This document shows, in pieces, positions 47,044 through 55,772 of a DNA stretch of 64,000 bases (position 1 is its first letter; each line of letters starts with the position of its first letter). Made by a program: the position numbers and the translations under genes. A model generated the notes under the pieces. The model did not search any database and was not told the DNA's origin. It saw only the letters and a list, made by a program, of their open reading frames with translations. Source of the DNA: Arenibacter sp040216555 (GTDB lineage Bacteria; Bacteroidota; Bacteroidia; Flavobacteriales; Flavobacteriaceae); contig JAVJOW010000032.1 in assembly GCA_040216555.1 (NCBI GenBank), positions 1 through 64,000 of the forward strand, written 5' to 3'.

Positions 47044-47181
47044 TATTGCAAAAGCTCCTAATTACTTGCCTTAATACTTATTACTATTGGCTTAAAAAGA
47101 ATGTTTCTGTCTTAAAATAATCACAAGACCATTGCTATCAGAAATCCAATTCCTTAATTTGGTCTTTTTTAGACCTCTTCT

Positions 47182-48714
47182 ATGTCGATAAATAGAACCT
47201 TAATTACTGCGCTTCTAATTGTTTTTGGTTTTTTCTACAATCAGGCCCAAATTATTACTTCTGTTGTAAAAGATTCCGCTACCCAACAACCTATCCCCTA
47301 CGTCACCGTACAATTATCCACCAAAAAAGGGGTAATTACCAATGAGGAAGGACGTTTTAGTTTACTCCTGGATTCGAACACCAAGGCCACCGACTCTCTT
47401 TTTATTTCATGCATGGGATATGAAGCCTTGGGCAAGCCATTGAACGAATTCAAGGAAAGTGTCATTCTTTTAAGCGCAAAACCCATTGAGCTAAATCCTG
47501 TTATTGTTAGCAACAAACAATATACCGCAGAAGAACTCATTGAACAGGTAAAAATCAATATCGACAGAAATTATAGTACCAGCCTCACTAAAAAAAGGGT
47601 ATTTTTCCGGGATTCCTACCATCAAACCCTCACAAAAAGGAACTATACGTTCAAGGAATCAACCATAGAGGCCCTCAACAAGAAATTTTTGGACAGTGTA
47701 CTAAATTCCATCCCAAAAAAATCCAGTCGCTACACTGAGATCCTTGGCGACTTTTATGGCAATTTTGAAAAGGATAACCAAAAACTGTCCCTGATAAAGG
47801 CTTCGGACCTTTATGATAAGCAAAGTGAACTGGACCTGACTTCCTTGGAGGAAAAGTTCAATGACATTCTAAAGAAAAATATAAAGCCCGATTCCTATTT
47901 CAAAATTAAATCGGGCCTATTTGGCACCAAAGTGGACGCGGACGAATTTATGACCTTCGCAACCGATTCCACGGATGCCGAGGCCCTGAAAAAGGAACTG
48001 GCGGAAAAGAAAAAAAAGGAAGAAGACCGCAAGAAGAATTTTGCTTCCTTTAAAAAGGGAAGTTTGGGAAAAATTATGGAAAAACAGTTTTTTCTTAAAG
48101 CCTCCGACGTCAACTTCATCTATAAAAATAATCGATATGATTTTACTATTATAGATTTTACTTATTGGGGCGATGATGCTGTGTATATCATGGATTTTGA
48201 GCCCAAAAGGGGCGAAGACTACAAGGGTAGGCTTTATATAAATGCCGATGATTTTGCCATTATCCGTTTGGACTATAACAATGTTAAATCTTTGAGAACC
48301 TTTAAGCTTTTAGGGATTTCCTTGGACCAATATTTGGACAGGGGCAAAATGATCTTCTCGAAAAATGAAAATGGCTTTTATTATTTGCGCTATTTAGAAG
48401 AAGAAATGGGGGCAAAGGTGGGAATAAAAAGACCTTTAAAGATAATTGAACTAAACAAACGGGTAAAAGGAAGGAACAAACAAAATGAGCTTTCCCTAAA
48501 ATTAGATATGACCAGCAGCGGTATAAACAAGCACGAACTTATCCTTTTTGACACCGAGGTTATCACTGAACAAGAATTCAATTCCATTAAGGAAAATAAT
48601 ACGGTACTCCCGAAATATATGCCCAACTATGATCCAGAATTTTGGAAGGGCTATAACATTTTGGAACCCAACCAGGCCATTAAGGATTTTACGGCCCAAG
48701 TGGAGATTGATTAA
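47182..48714 (+). CDS. carboxypeptidase-regulatory-like outer-membrane-associated protein
   Basis: A 510-residue protein with a signal peptide ending 'YNQAQ' and a CarboxypepD_reg-like beta-sandwich (about 25-105, 'QPIPYVTVQLSTKKGVITN'). The remainder is a Bacteroidetes-type domain with a Lys-rich coiled stretch ('KKELAEKKKKEEDRKKN', about 270-290) and beta-strand-rich C-terminus ('DDAVYIMDFEPKRGEDYKG'). It probably lies in the periplasm or at the outer membrane. Function unknown; it is monocistronic. Confidence 0.75.
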   Translation: MSINRTLITALLIVFGFFYNQAQIITSVVKDSATQQPIPYVTVQLSTKKGVITNEEGRFSLLLDSNTKATDSLFISCMGYEALGKPLNEFKESVILLSAKPIELNPVIVSNKQYTAEELIEQVKINIDRNYSTSLTKKRVFFRDSYHQTLTKRNYTFKESTIEALNKKFLDSVLNSIPKKSSRYTEILGDFYGNFEKDNQKLSLIKASDLYDKQSELDLTSLEEKFNDILKKNIKPDSYFKIKSGLFGTKVDADEFMTFATDSTDAEALKKELAEKKKKEEDRKKNFASFKKGSLGKIMEKQFFLKASDVNFIYKNNRYDFTIIDFTYWGDDAVYIMDFEPKRGEDYKGRLYINADDFAIIRLDYNNVKSLRTFKLLGISLDQYLDRGKMIFSKNENGFYYLRYLEEEMGAKVGIKRPLKIIELNKRVKGRNKQNELSLKLDMTSSGINKHELILFDTEVITEQEFNSIKENNTVLPKYMPNYDPEFWKGYNILEPNQAIKDFTAQVEID

Positions 48715-48717
48715 ATC

Positions 48718-49104
48718 CTACACGAAATTTTGTATAAAGGAATAGAGCAATAATGCCCAGCCTATTACCAATAACAATCCGCCCAATGGCGTAATTGGCC
48801 CTAAAAACCTTATTTTCTTACCTTTTGCCGCACTAATGGAAAGACCATAAATACTAAAGGAAAAAAGAAATATCCCAATAATAATACTATAAATCATATA
48901 TCGTTCCAAGGTGGTTTCCAGATTAAAATTAAATCCTAAAACCAGCAACAAAATAGCATGGTACATTTGATACTTTACCCCTGTTTCAAAACTTTTTAGC
49001 TGTTGTTCATTCAATGTCTTTTTTAGGGCGTGCGCCCCAAAGGCACCAAAAACCACCGCTAAAAGACCGTAAAGGGAACCCATTACATGAGCTATAAGTA
49101 CCAT
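48718..49104 (-). CDS. DUF423 membrane protein
   Basis: A 128-residue inner-membrane protein with four helices and the family hallmark 'LAVVFGAFGAHALKKTL' then 'FETGVKYQMYHAILLL', as in YwdK/YgdD proteins. Role unknown. A shorter start at the second Met (MGSLYG) is possible. It ends 3 nt from the converging gene before it. Confidence 0.9.
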   Translation of the reverse strand: MVLIAHVMGSLYGLLAVVFGAFGAHALKKTLNEQQLKSFETGVKYQMYHAILLLVLGFNFNLETTLERYMIYSIIIGIFLFSFSIYGLSISAAKGKKIRFLGPITPLGGLLLVIGWALLLYSFIQNFV

Positions 49105-49140
49105 AAGACTATTTTTTACAAGAATTAAAAACCATATCTC

Positions 49141-49554
49141 CTAATTAAACTGCATTATTATATCCAAGTCCATGTTCAGATTAAAAGCACACTCCTTATA
49201 GCTAGGGGGGCCAAATGTCTTGATCTTGGCGTTGGAAAAAGCAACGGATTCCTTGGGGATTCCCAACCAATTGGTATCCAACTTATCATTCCCGTTCTCG
49301 TCATGAAAAATGGCCACGGCATATTCCCCGTTGGGAAGATCCATAATCTTGAAGCTGGTGGTTGCCTCTTTAGCGGCAATCCGGTCTACCTTGAAAACTT
49401 CCTCGAATTTTAAAAATCCCTGGGAGCGATTGTAAATGGCAATATTAATATTCCCAATAGAGGATTTCACGCCCTGAACTTCTACAGAAAGGCTGTATTG
49501 GGACATCCCTAAAAAAGGAAAAACAAACAATAATAGCCAACTATAATTCTTCAT
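49141..49554 (-). CDS. DUF2141 secreted protein
   Basis: A 137-residue protein with a signal peptide ('MKNYSWLLLFVFPFLGMSQ') and a beta-sandwich DUF2141 domain: 'IGNINIAIYNRSQGFL', 'LPNGEYAVAIFHDENGNDKL', 'WLGIPKESVAFSNA'. The start is placed at the ATG at 49554, which gives the clean signal peptide, rather than 33 nt upstream. Family role unknown; often near transport or biofilm genes. Confidence 0.87.
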   Translation of the reverse strand: MKNYSWLLLFVFPFLGMSQYSLSVEVQGVKSSIGNINIAIYNRSQGFLKFEEVFKVDRIAAKEATTSFKIMDLPNGEYAVAIFHDENGNDKLDTNWLGIPKESVAFSNAKIKTFGPPSYKECAFNLNMDLDIIMQFN

Positions 49555-49587
49555 GGTTGTAGCGACATCTAAAGCCAAAGGCAACAT

Positions 49588-50019
49588 CTATTCCTTAGGC
49601 GGATTAATTTTATTGGACAAAAACTGATACATAAGCTCGGTTTCGGTACTATCTGGCATGTTTAAAAATAATTTCATGGAATCCTGATACACCAACCTAA
49701 TCTTTTGTTGGGATAATTTATCCACATAAACATACACCTTGTTTGTACTTAGACTATCCTCTTTAAAAACTCCTTTTTCCCTTTCCTTAACAGAGAAACC
49801 GTTAAGGCGCTCCATGGAAGGTATCTTTTCCACCATAGTAACACTATCCATATCGGCATATGGAATTTTTACGAAATATATTCCGGATAATATTTCCAGC
49901 TCCTCCTTTTCTGTCTTTACCCAATTTTTGTAATGTGCCGTAAAAGCCAAGGCCACAACAATTATTGTGACTACAATAAGTAAGTTGAGCAACCAATGTC
50001 TTTTTTCAGTTTTTCCCAT
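49588..50019 (-). CDS. hypothetical single-helix membrane protein
   Basis: A 143-residue protein with one N-terminal helix (about 9-28) and a periplasmic alpha/beta part. No family recognised. It ends where the upstream-extended reading of the DUF2141 gene would begin, so the two are probably in one transcript; it is about 45 nt downstream of the zinc-type transporter gene on the same strand. Confidence 0.65.
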   Translation of the reverse strand: MGKTEKRHWLLNLLIVVTIIVVALAFTAHYKNWVKTEKEELEILSGIYFVKIPYADMDSVTMVEKIPSMERLNGFSVKEREKGVFKEDSLSTNKVYVYVDKLSQQKIRLVYQDSMKLFLNMPDSTETELMYQFLSNKINPPKE

Positions 50020-50064
50020 ATTATTAGTGAAGATAGACGATTAATTTTTATAAAATAGAACATT

Positions 50065-50886
50065 TCAACTTAGTCCTACATCCAGTGCCATCATAATTAT
50101 AAAACCTCCTATAAAACCCATGGTGGCAATGTCCGTATATTTGTCCTGTTGTGTTTCCGGAATTACTTCTTCCACGACCACAAATATCATTGCACCGGCC
50201 GCAAAAGACAGCGCATAGGGCAAGATAGGCTGAAAAGTAAGAACTGCCCAAGCCCCCAAAACTGCTGCAATGGGTTCTACCAAAGCGGATGCCTGTCCAA
50301 ACATAAAACTCTTTCTTCGGCTTAGCCCTTGCCTTCTTAATGGCATGGCAACAGCAAAACCCTCAGGGAAATTTTGGAGCCCTATCCCTAAAGCTAAAGC
50401 CACGGCCCCACCAATAGTGGCCCCTTCAAATCCTGCAGCCACTCCCCCGAATAATACCCCAACGGCAAGTCCCTCCGGAATATTGTGCAAGGTAATCGCT
50501 AAAGTTAGCAAGGTGGTTTTATGCCATGGTGTTTTTATACCTTCCTTTTCATTTTCCTTAAAATTGATATGCAAATGCGGCAAGACCTTATCCAAGGCAA
50601 AAAGAAATAATGCCCCCAATAAAAACCCTACTGCCGCCGGAATTACTTTTACAAATCCCTCCCCGGGGCTCATTTCTATTCCTGGTGCCAAAAGACTCCA
50701 AAAGCTGGCGGCTACCATAACACCTCCGGTAAAACCCAGCATCCCGTCCAATACCGCGCGGTTCATGGTCTTGAAGAAAAATACAAGAGCAGCTCCCAGA
50801 GCTGTTAATCCCCATGTAAATAGGGTGGCATAAAATGCTGCCAAAATAGGGTCTATTGCTTCAAAATAATCAATAATCTCCTTCAT
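50065..50886 (-). CDS. ZIP-family metal ion transporter
   Basis: A 273-residue inner-membrane transporter with about eight helices. The ZIP metal-binding motifs are visible in helices 4 and 5: 'ITLHNIPEGLAVGV' and 'GIGLQNFPEGFAVA'. Likely imports Zn, Mn or Fe, or handles their efflux. It overlaps the end of the DtxR/MntR regulator gene by 4 nt and thus is under its promoter, which suggests manganese or iron as the substrate. Confidence 0.9.
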   Translation of the reverse strand: MKEIIDYFEAIDPILAAFYATLFTWGLTALGAALVFFFKTMNRAVLDGMLGFTGGVMVAASFWSLLAPGIEMSPGEGFVKVIPAAVGFLLGALFLFALDKVLPHLHINFKENEKEGIKTPWHKTTLLTLAITLHNIPEGLAVGVLFGGVAAGFEGATIGGAVALALGIGLQNFPEGFAVAMPLRRQGLSRRKSFMFGQASALVEPIAAVLGAWAVLTFQPILPYALSFAAGAMIFVVVEEVIPETQQDKYTDIATMGFIGGFIIMMALDVGLS

Positions 50887-51545
50887 ATTTCATCATTGGC
50901 TTTAATATACAAATTAGAAGCAATGACATGCGAAATTTGCATTTTTCTGCCGTCAATCTCAATATTTAACGAACCATCGAACTCCTCTATCTCCATTACC
51001 TTTATGCGGTTCCCCAAAGCTATGCCGTTCTTATCCAAAAATTTTAAAAAGGTTGCGGATGAGTCTTTAACGCCAACACAGACGCCACCTGTATTTATTG
51101 GGACTTCACTCAATAACTCCCTGTCCCTTTCCTTAAATCCACCATTCTTGTCGGGTATGGGATCTCCGTGAGGATCAAACTTTGGAAATGCCAACAACTT
51201 ATCAAGACAATCTATTAGTTTGTCACTCTTAATATGCTCCAACTGTTCTGCCACTTCGTGAACCTCATCCCAAGAAAAATCCAACTTCTCCACCAAGAAT
51301 ACCTCCCAAAGCCTATGCTTTCTAATAATGCCCAATGCAGTTTTATTACCCAAGGCGGTCAATGACACCCCTTGGTAACGCTTGTAGTTTACCAGGTCCT
51401 TTTCGGATAGTCTCTTGATCATATCCGTAACCGAAGAAGGTTTGGTTTCCATGAGTTCTGCAATGGCATTGGTAGCTACTTCCTGGGTCCCCTTCCTTCC
51501 TAAATGAAAAATAGTCTTAATATAGTTTTCTTCCGAACGTGTCAT
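50883..51545 (-). CDS. DtxR/MntR-family metal-dependent repressor
   Basis: About 220 residues. N-terminal winged helix ('EVATNAIAELMETKPSSVTD'), dimerisation domain with metal-binding residues ('HRLWEVFLVEKLDFSWDEVH', 'EQLEHIKS'), and a C-terminal FeoA/SH3-like domain. The start is set at the ATG at 51545; the upstream reading to 51572 runs through the promoter's -7 box. With Mn or Fe bound it should repress; the target is probably the palindrome at 51593-51610 between it and the TonB receptor. The ZIP gene follows in the same operon. Confidence 0.9.
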   Translation of the reverse strand: MTRSEENYIKTIFHLGRKGTQEVATNAIAELMETKPSSVTDMIKRLSEKDLVNYKRYQGVSLTALGNKTALGIIRKHRLWEVFLVEKLDFSWDEVHEVAEQLEHIKSDKLIDCLDKLLAFPKFDPHGDPIPDKNGGFKERDRELLSEVPINTGGVCVGVKDSSATFLKFLDKNGIALGNRIKVMEIEEFDGSLNIEIDGRKMQISHVIASNLYIKANDEI

Positions 51546-51561
51546 TAAATACTTATTTACA

Positions 51562-51590
51562 CAAAAATACATTTTTATTTATAAAAACAA
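51562..51590 (-). promoter_or_regulatory. promoter of the DtxR/MntR gene
   Basis: On the minus strand, TTG at 51590-51588 and TATTTTTG at 51569-51562, 18 nt apart, match the Bacteroidetes promoter. The start at 51545 then lies about 17 nt downstream of the -7 box. Confidence 0.6.
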
Positions 51591-51592
51591 AT

Positions 51593-51610
51593 TTTTAGAT
51601 TTGTCTAAAA
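51593..51610. promoter_or_regulatory. candidate DtxR/MntR operator overlapping the receptor -7 box
   Basis: TTTTAGA-TTTG-TCTAAAA is a perfect 7-bp inverted repeat. It contains TAGATTTG (51596-51603), a TAnnTTTG -7 element for the receptor gene at 51625. A metal-loaded repressor bound here would block the receptor promoter and, being 3-20 nt from its own -33 box, could also limit its own gene. Confidence 0.7.
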
Positions 51611-51624
51611 TTTAATTTAAATCG

Positions 51625-53928
51625 ATGAAAAAAATATGGTTGATAATCCTTTTTGTACCAATTGTAAAACTTTATTCACAAACCGGATCCTTAACAGGTA
51701 CGGTCATTTCCTATGGAGAGGTTTTGCCCTGGGCTACCGTACAACTTAAGGATACACGTCTAGGCACCACTACGGATGAAGCCGGAAAGTATCTTCTTGA
51801 GGCTCCTTTTGGCACCTATACCGTGGTGTGTAAGAGCATAGGATACAAATCCCTGGAAAAAGTGGTTACGCTCAACGGCTCCCTTCCCCTGCAACTAAAT
51901 TTTCAATTGGATGAAGATGTTATGGGGCTGGAACAGGTGGTGGTAACGGGTACCCGAACAGATAAAAGACGGACAGACTCTCCTGTAATCGTGAATTTGA
52001 TCAACAGCAAAACATTGGATAATGTTGTAGCAACCAATCTTTCCGAGGGTCTGCGGTTTCAACCTGGCCTCCGCATTGAAACCGATTGCCAAACCTGCAA
52101 TTATACCCAATTGCGTATAAATGGACTCCAAGGAGGATATTCCCAAATATTGATCAATGGGAGACCCATATTTAGCCCCCTTACCGGCTTATATGGCATG
52201 GAACAAATTCCTGCCAATATGATAGAACGTATTGAAATAGTGCGCGGTGGCGTCTCCGCCCTGTATGGATCCAGTGCCATTGGGGGAACAGTAAATGTAA
52301 TGACCAAGATTCCAAGAAAAAATGATTATGCCATTACCTACACCTATCAAAATATGGGCAATAGTAGTAACGATCACCTTCTTGTTGGAAATGCCACTGT
52401 AATCAACACCAAGAAAAATGCCGGTGCTACATTTTTCGTCAGTAAGCGGGATCGTGACACCTATGATGACAACGGTGATAATTTTTCCGAGCTTCCACAA
52501 TTAAGAAATAATTCCTTTGGAACCAACTTCTTTTATATCCCACAGGAAAACCAAAAACTGGAAGCGAGCATAAGTAGTATTAATGAATACCGCTATGGGG
52601 GAGAAATGGTAGACAAACCTGCCCATTTGGCACAACAGTCGGAGGAAAGGACCCATAACGTCCTTATGGGCAGTTTGGATTATCAAATCAATTTTAATGA
52701 AGAAAAAAGTGCTTTGATACTTTATTATGGCGGTCAATATACCAATAGAGATCATTATACCGGCATAGTCCCGGATGGGGAACCCCAATTAAGCCAATTT
52801 TATGCAAACCCGCCCTATGGCATATCCAATGTTACTACCCATCAAGGGGGCGCGCAGTACAACCATAGATTCAACTCCTTTCTAGGGGGTAAGACCATAT
52901 TCACACTTGGGTCCGAGTATGTATATGACGAGGTCTTGGATGTAATTGAAGCCTATAATTACAAAATAGATCAGACCACAAGAAGCCTTGGAGGTTTTGT
53001 ACAGAATGATTGGGATATAACTCCAGATTTGAATTTTTTATCTGGATTTAGAATAGACCAACACAATCTCCTGGACAAGGCCATCATAAGCCCTAGACTC
53101 TCCTTACTTTACAAATGGAAGAAAGAGACACAATTAAGGCTGGGCTGGGGAACAGGTTTCAGGGCTCCGCAAGCCTTTGATACCGATTTGCACATTGCCT
53201 TTGCCGGAGGGGGCATTTCACGCATATCCCTTTCCGATAATTTAAAGGAAGAACGCTCCAACAGTTTTACGGCATCCATAAATTACGACAAGGCTAGGGA
53301 ACACTTCATTGCAGGTTTCACCTTAGAGGGGTTTTATACCCACTTAAACGATGCCTTTTATCTCTACCCATTGGGCGAAGACCAATTTGGAGAGCGTTTT
53401 GAAAAGAGAAACGGTAGCGGTGCCACCGTAAAAGGTATTACCTTGGAAACAAGGGCTAATTTTGATTATATGCTACAAGTTGATGCAGGCCTCACCCTGC
53501 AAGCGAGCCATTTTGACGAGGCCGTAGAAAATATTGAAGGCTTGCAAGCCAAAAGGGAATTTCTAAGAACCCCCAATAAATACGGTTACGCTACCTTTAC
53601 CTATACGCCCACCAAAAAATTGAGCGCCAGCGCCAATATAGTCTACACAGGCCCTATGGCACTGGTCCATTTTAGTGGGGAAGGAACTGGACAGGCTATG
53701 GATGAATATACCAGTTCCTATTCCTTTACGGAACTTAGCATCAGACTTGGGTACGATTTTGAATTTCCCAATATTGATACTGGATTGGAGATTTTCGGAG
53801 GGCTAAAAAACTTGACCAACGCTTACCAGAACGATTTCGATCTGGGCAAAAACAGGGATAGTAACTACGTTTATGGCCCAGGGGCACCTAGGACCGTTTT
53901 TGTTGGATTAAGAATTAAATCATTGTAA
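51625..53928 (+). CDS. TonB-dependent receptor, probable metal or metallophore uptake
   Basis: A 767-residue outer-membrane receptor: signal peptide (1-18), carboxypeptidase-regulatory-like domain (about 22-105), plug domain (about 115-225, with 'DCQTCNYTQLRINGLQGG' and 'IERIEIVRGGVSALYGSSAI'), then a 22-strand-type barrel ending 'GLRIKSL'. The CxxC in the plug could bind metal. Its promoter overlaps a DtxR/MntR-type operator, so it is likely induced when Mn or Fe is scarce. A thioredoxin-like gene follows after 5 nt. Confidence 0.92.
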   Translation: MKKIWLIILFVPIVKLYSQTGSLTGTVISYGEVLPWATVQLKDTRLGTTTDEAGKYLLEAPFGTYTVVCKSIGYKSLEKVVTLNGSLPLQLNFQLDEDVMGLEQVVVTGTRTDKRRTDSPVIVNLINSKTLDNVVATNLSEGLRFQPGLRIETDCQTCNYTQLRINGLQGGYSQILINGRPIFSPLTGLYGMEQIPANMIERIEIVRGGVSALYGSSAIGGTVNVMTKIPRKNDYAITYTYQNMGNSSNDHLLVGNATVINTKKNAGATFFVSKRDRDTYDDNGDNFSELPQLRNNSFGTNFFYIPQENQKLEASISSINEYRYGGEMVDKPAHLAQQSEERTHNVLMGSLDYQINFNEEKSALILYYGGQYTNRDHYTGIVPDGEPQLSQFYANPPYGISNVTTHQGGAQYNHRFNSFLGGKTIFTLGSEYVYDEVLDVIEAYNYKIDQTTRSLGGFVQNDWDITPDLNFLSGFRIDQHNLLDKAIISPRLSLLYKWKKETQLRLGWGTGFRAPQAFDTDLHIAFAGGGISRISLSDNLKEERSNSFTASINYDKAREHFIAGFTLEGFYTHLNDAFYLYPLGEDQFGERFEKRNGSGATVKGITLETRANFDYMLQVDAGLTLQASHFDEAVENIEGLQAKREFLRTPNKYGYATFTYTPTKKLSASANIVYTGPMALVHFSGEGTGQAMDEYTSSYSFTELSIRLGYDFEFPNIDTGLEIFGGLKNLTNAYQNDFDLGKNRDSNYVYGPGAPRTVFVGLRIKSL

Positions 53929-53933
53929 TCGGC

Positions 53934-54422
53934 ATGAAAAATAAGCTGACCATTTTAACTCTCCTCTACCTATTTAACTTTGGCTCCTGTAGTATATATG
54001 CCCAAGCCAAAAATGGGATACAATGGATCAGCTTTGAGCAATTGCACGATTCCCTTAATGAACATCCAAAAAAGGTATTTATCGATTTTTATGCGGATTG
54101 GTGCGCCCCGTGCCTAAAAATGGATGAAGTAGCTTTCAAAGACCCTGAGGTAATCCGTAAACTCAACAAGGACTTTTATGCGGTGAAGATGAATGTGGAA
54201 ACAACCGACACCATAGTTTTCGGGCAACAAAGTTTTATCAATAAGAGGACCAACAAACGTAATCCCGTGCACGAAATTCCGCTTCTTTTGGCCAGCAGAA
54301 AAAACACTCCCTTTACCCTACCCGCCATGGTTTTCATGGATTCCAATTTTAATGCCCAAGCACGTTATTTCCAATATCTGGATGCAGAACAATTGCTCTC
54401 AATACTTGACAATATGCCTTAA
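53934..54422 (+). CDS. periplasmic thioredoxin-family protein
   Basis: A 162-residue exported protein with a signal peptide ending 'CSIYAQA' and a thioredoxin fold: 'KVFIDFYADWCAPCLKMDE' holds the CxxC active site, and 'PAMVFMD' the cis-Pro loop. It is 5 nt after the receptor gene. It could keep the receptor's Cys pair reduced, or simply share the metal regulation (inference). Confidence 0.87.
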   Translation: MKNKLTILTLLYLFNFGSCSIYAQAKNGIQWISFEQLHDSLNEHPKKVFIDFYADWCAPCLKMDEVAFKDPEVIRKLNKDFYAVKMNVETTDTIVFGQQSFINKRTNKRNPVHEIPLLLASRKNTPFTLPAMVFMDSNFNAQARYFQYLDAEQLLSILDNMP

Positions 54423-54476
54423 GCCTAGCTAAATTTTTACCTTTCAAGGAAATGTAAGCGCTATAAATAGAATTTG

Positions 54477-54484
54477 TACTTTTG
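54477..54484 (+). promoter_or_regulatory. -7 element upstream of lycopene cyclase
   Basis: TACTTTTG matches TAnnTTTG, 67 nt before the preferred ATG. No -33 TTG at the expected place. Confidence 0.4.
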
Positions 54485-54550
54485 GAAATATCCTTTATTT
54501 GAATATTGGATCATTACTTAACCCAACATTATTCCGTGTCAATAGAGAGC

Positions 54551-55705
54551 ATGTCCATGGCCACATACGATTATATTATTATTGGTGCCGGAGCCTCCGG
54601 TCTGCTATTGGCCAACGCCCTGGGAAAGGATAGTTTCTTTTCGGAAAAATCCATTCTTTTATTGGACAAGGATTTGGACAAACCCAATGATCGTACTTGG
54701 TGCTTTTGGGAAAAAGGCAAGGGTGAATTTGATACCATTCTACATAAAACCTGGGATCATATTTTTGTAGCAGATGACACCTATTCCAAACATATGCCCA
54801 TTGACCCCTACAAATACAAGATGATCCGGGCAGAAGATTTTTACCAGTCCTACAGGACAAAAATAAATAGGCATGACAACATCACATTTTTGGAAGGCAA
54901 TGTTGTCCGCATTGAGGAGAGGGACAACGAAATAATTGTCGCCACTGATTCCCATACTTATATCGGCAAAAAGGTTTTCAATAGCATTTTCGACTACAAA
55001 CCCCTGTTACAACAAAAAAAATACCCTGTCCTACAGCAACATTTTATAGGGTGGTTTATAAAATGTGACAAACCCGTATTTGATAGTCAACAGGCTACTT
55101 TTATGGATTTTTCCATCCCTCAGAATGGAAACACTAGATTTATGTATGTGCTGCCATTATCTGATACGGAGGCCCTGGTGGAGTACACCTTATTCTCCAA
55201 AAATCTGCTCCCTACCCAAGAATATGAAGAGGCTATAAAGAACTATCTAAAGATTAATCTGGATTGCCACCATTACGAAATATTGGAAAAGGAAAAGGGA
55301 AACATCCCTATGAGCTGTTACAATTTCAACATTCACAACAGTAAAAACCTTATGCATATAGGGGTTGCGGGCGGATGGGCCAAACCCAGTTCCGGCTACA
55401 CTTTTATGCGGACACACCAAAAAACAAAGAACCTAATACCCTTTCTAAAAGATAATAGACCCCTAAATACCTTCTTCAAAAAAGACCGCTTCTGGTTTTA
55501 TGACCTCCTATTATTAGACATCCTAGCCAGCGATAATAGTAAGGGGCGATTAATTTTTGGACAATTGTTTAAGAATCGTACCCCACAAAAGATCTTTTCA
55601 TTTTTAGATGAAAAATCCACAATTTTGCAAGACCTAAGCATTATTTTGGCATGTCCCAAAAAGGAGTTTATCCAAGCCTTTTTCCGTAGGATATTTCTAA
55701 TTTAA
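54551..55705 (+). CDS. crtY: lycopene beta-cyclase
   Basis: About 384 residues from the ATG at 54551 (another ATG at 54557; a TTG at 54506 is less likely). FAD-binding 'YDYIIIGAGASGLLLANAL' at the N-terminus, the cyclase signature 'DRTWCFWEK', and 'AGGWAKPSSGYTFMRT' near residue 285. It converts lycopene to beta-carotene, a step to zeaxanthin-type pigments or retinal in marine flavobacteria. No other carotenoid genes are beside it, so it is encoded apart from the rest of the pathway. Confidence 0.9.
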   Translation: MSMATYDYIIIGAGASGLLLANALGKDSFFSEKSILLLDKDLDKPNDRTWCFWEKGKGEFDTILHKTWDHIFVADDTYSKHMPIDPYKYKMIRAEDFYQSYRTKINRHDNITFLEGNVVRIEERDNEIIVATDSHTYIGKKVFNSIFDYKPLLQQKKYPVLQQHFIGWFIKCDKPVFDSQQATFMDFSIPQNGNTRFMYVLPLSDTEALVEYTLFSKNLLPTQEYEEAIKNYLKINLDCHHYEILEKEKGNIPMSCYNFNIHNSKNLMHIGVAGGWAKPSSGYTFMRTHQKTKNLIPFLKDNRPLNTFFKKDRFWFYDLLLLDILASDNSKGRLIFGQLFKNRTPQKIFSFLDEKSTILQDLSIILACPKKEFIQAFFRRIFLI

Positions 55706-55772
55706 CAAGCAATATTTTATAATATTGATTTATACACGTATATTTTACTCTTTTTAAGACCAATTTAATCCC

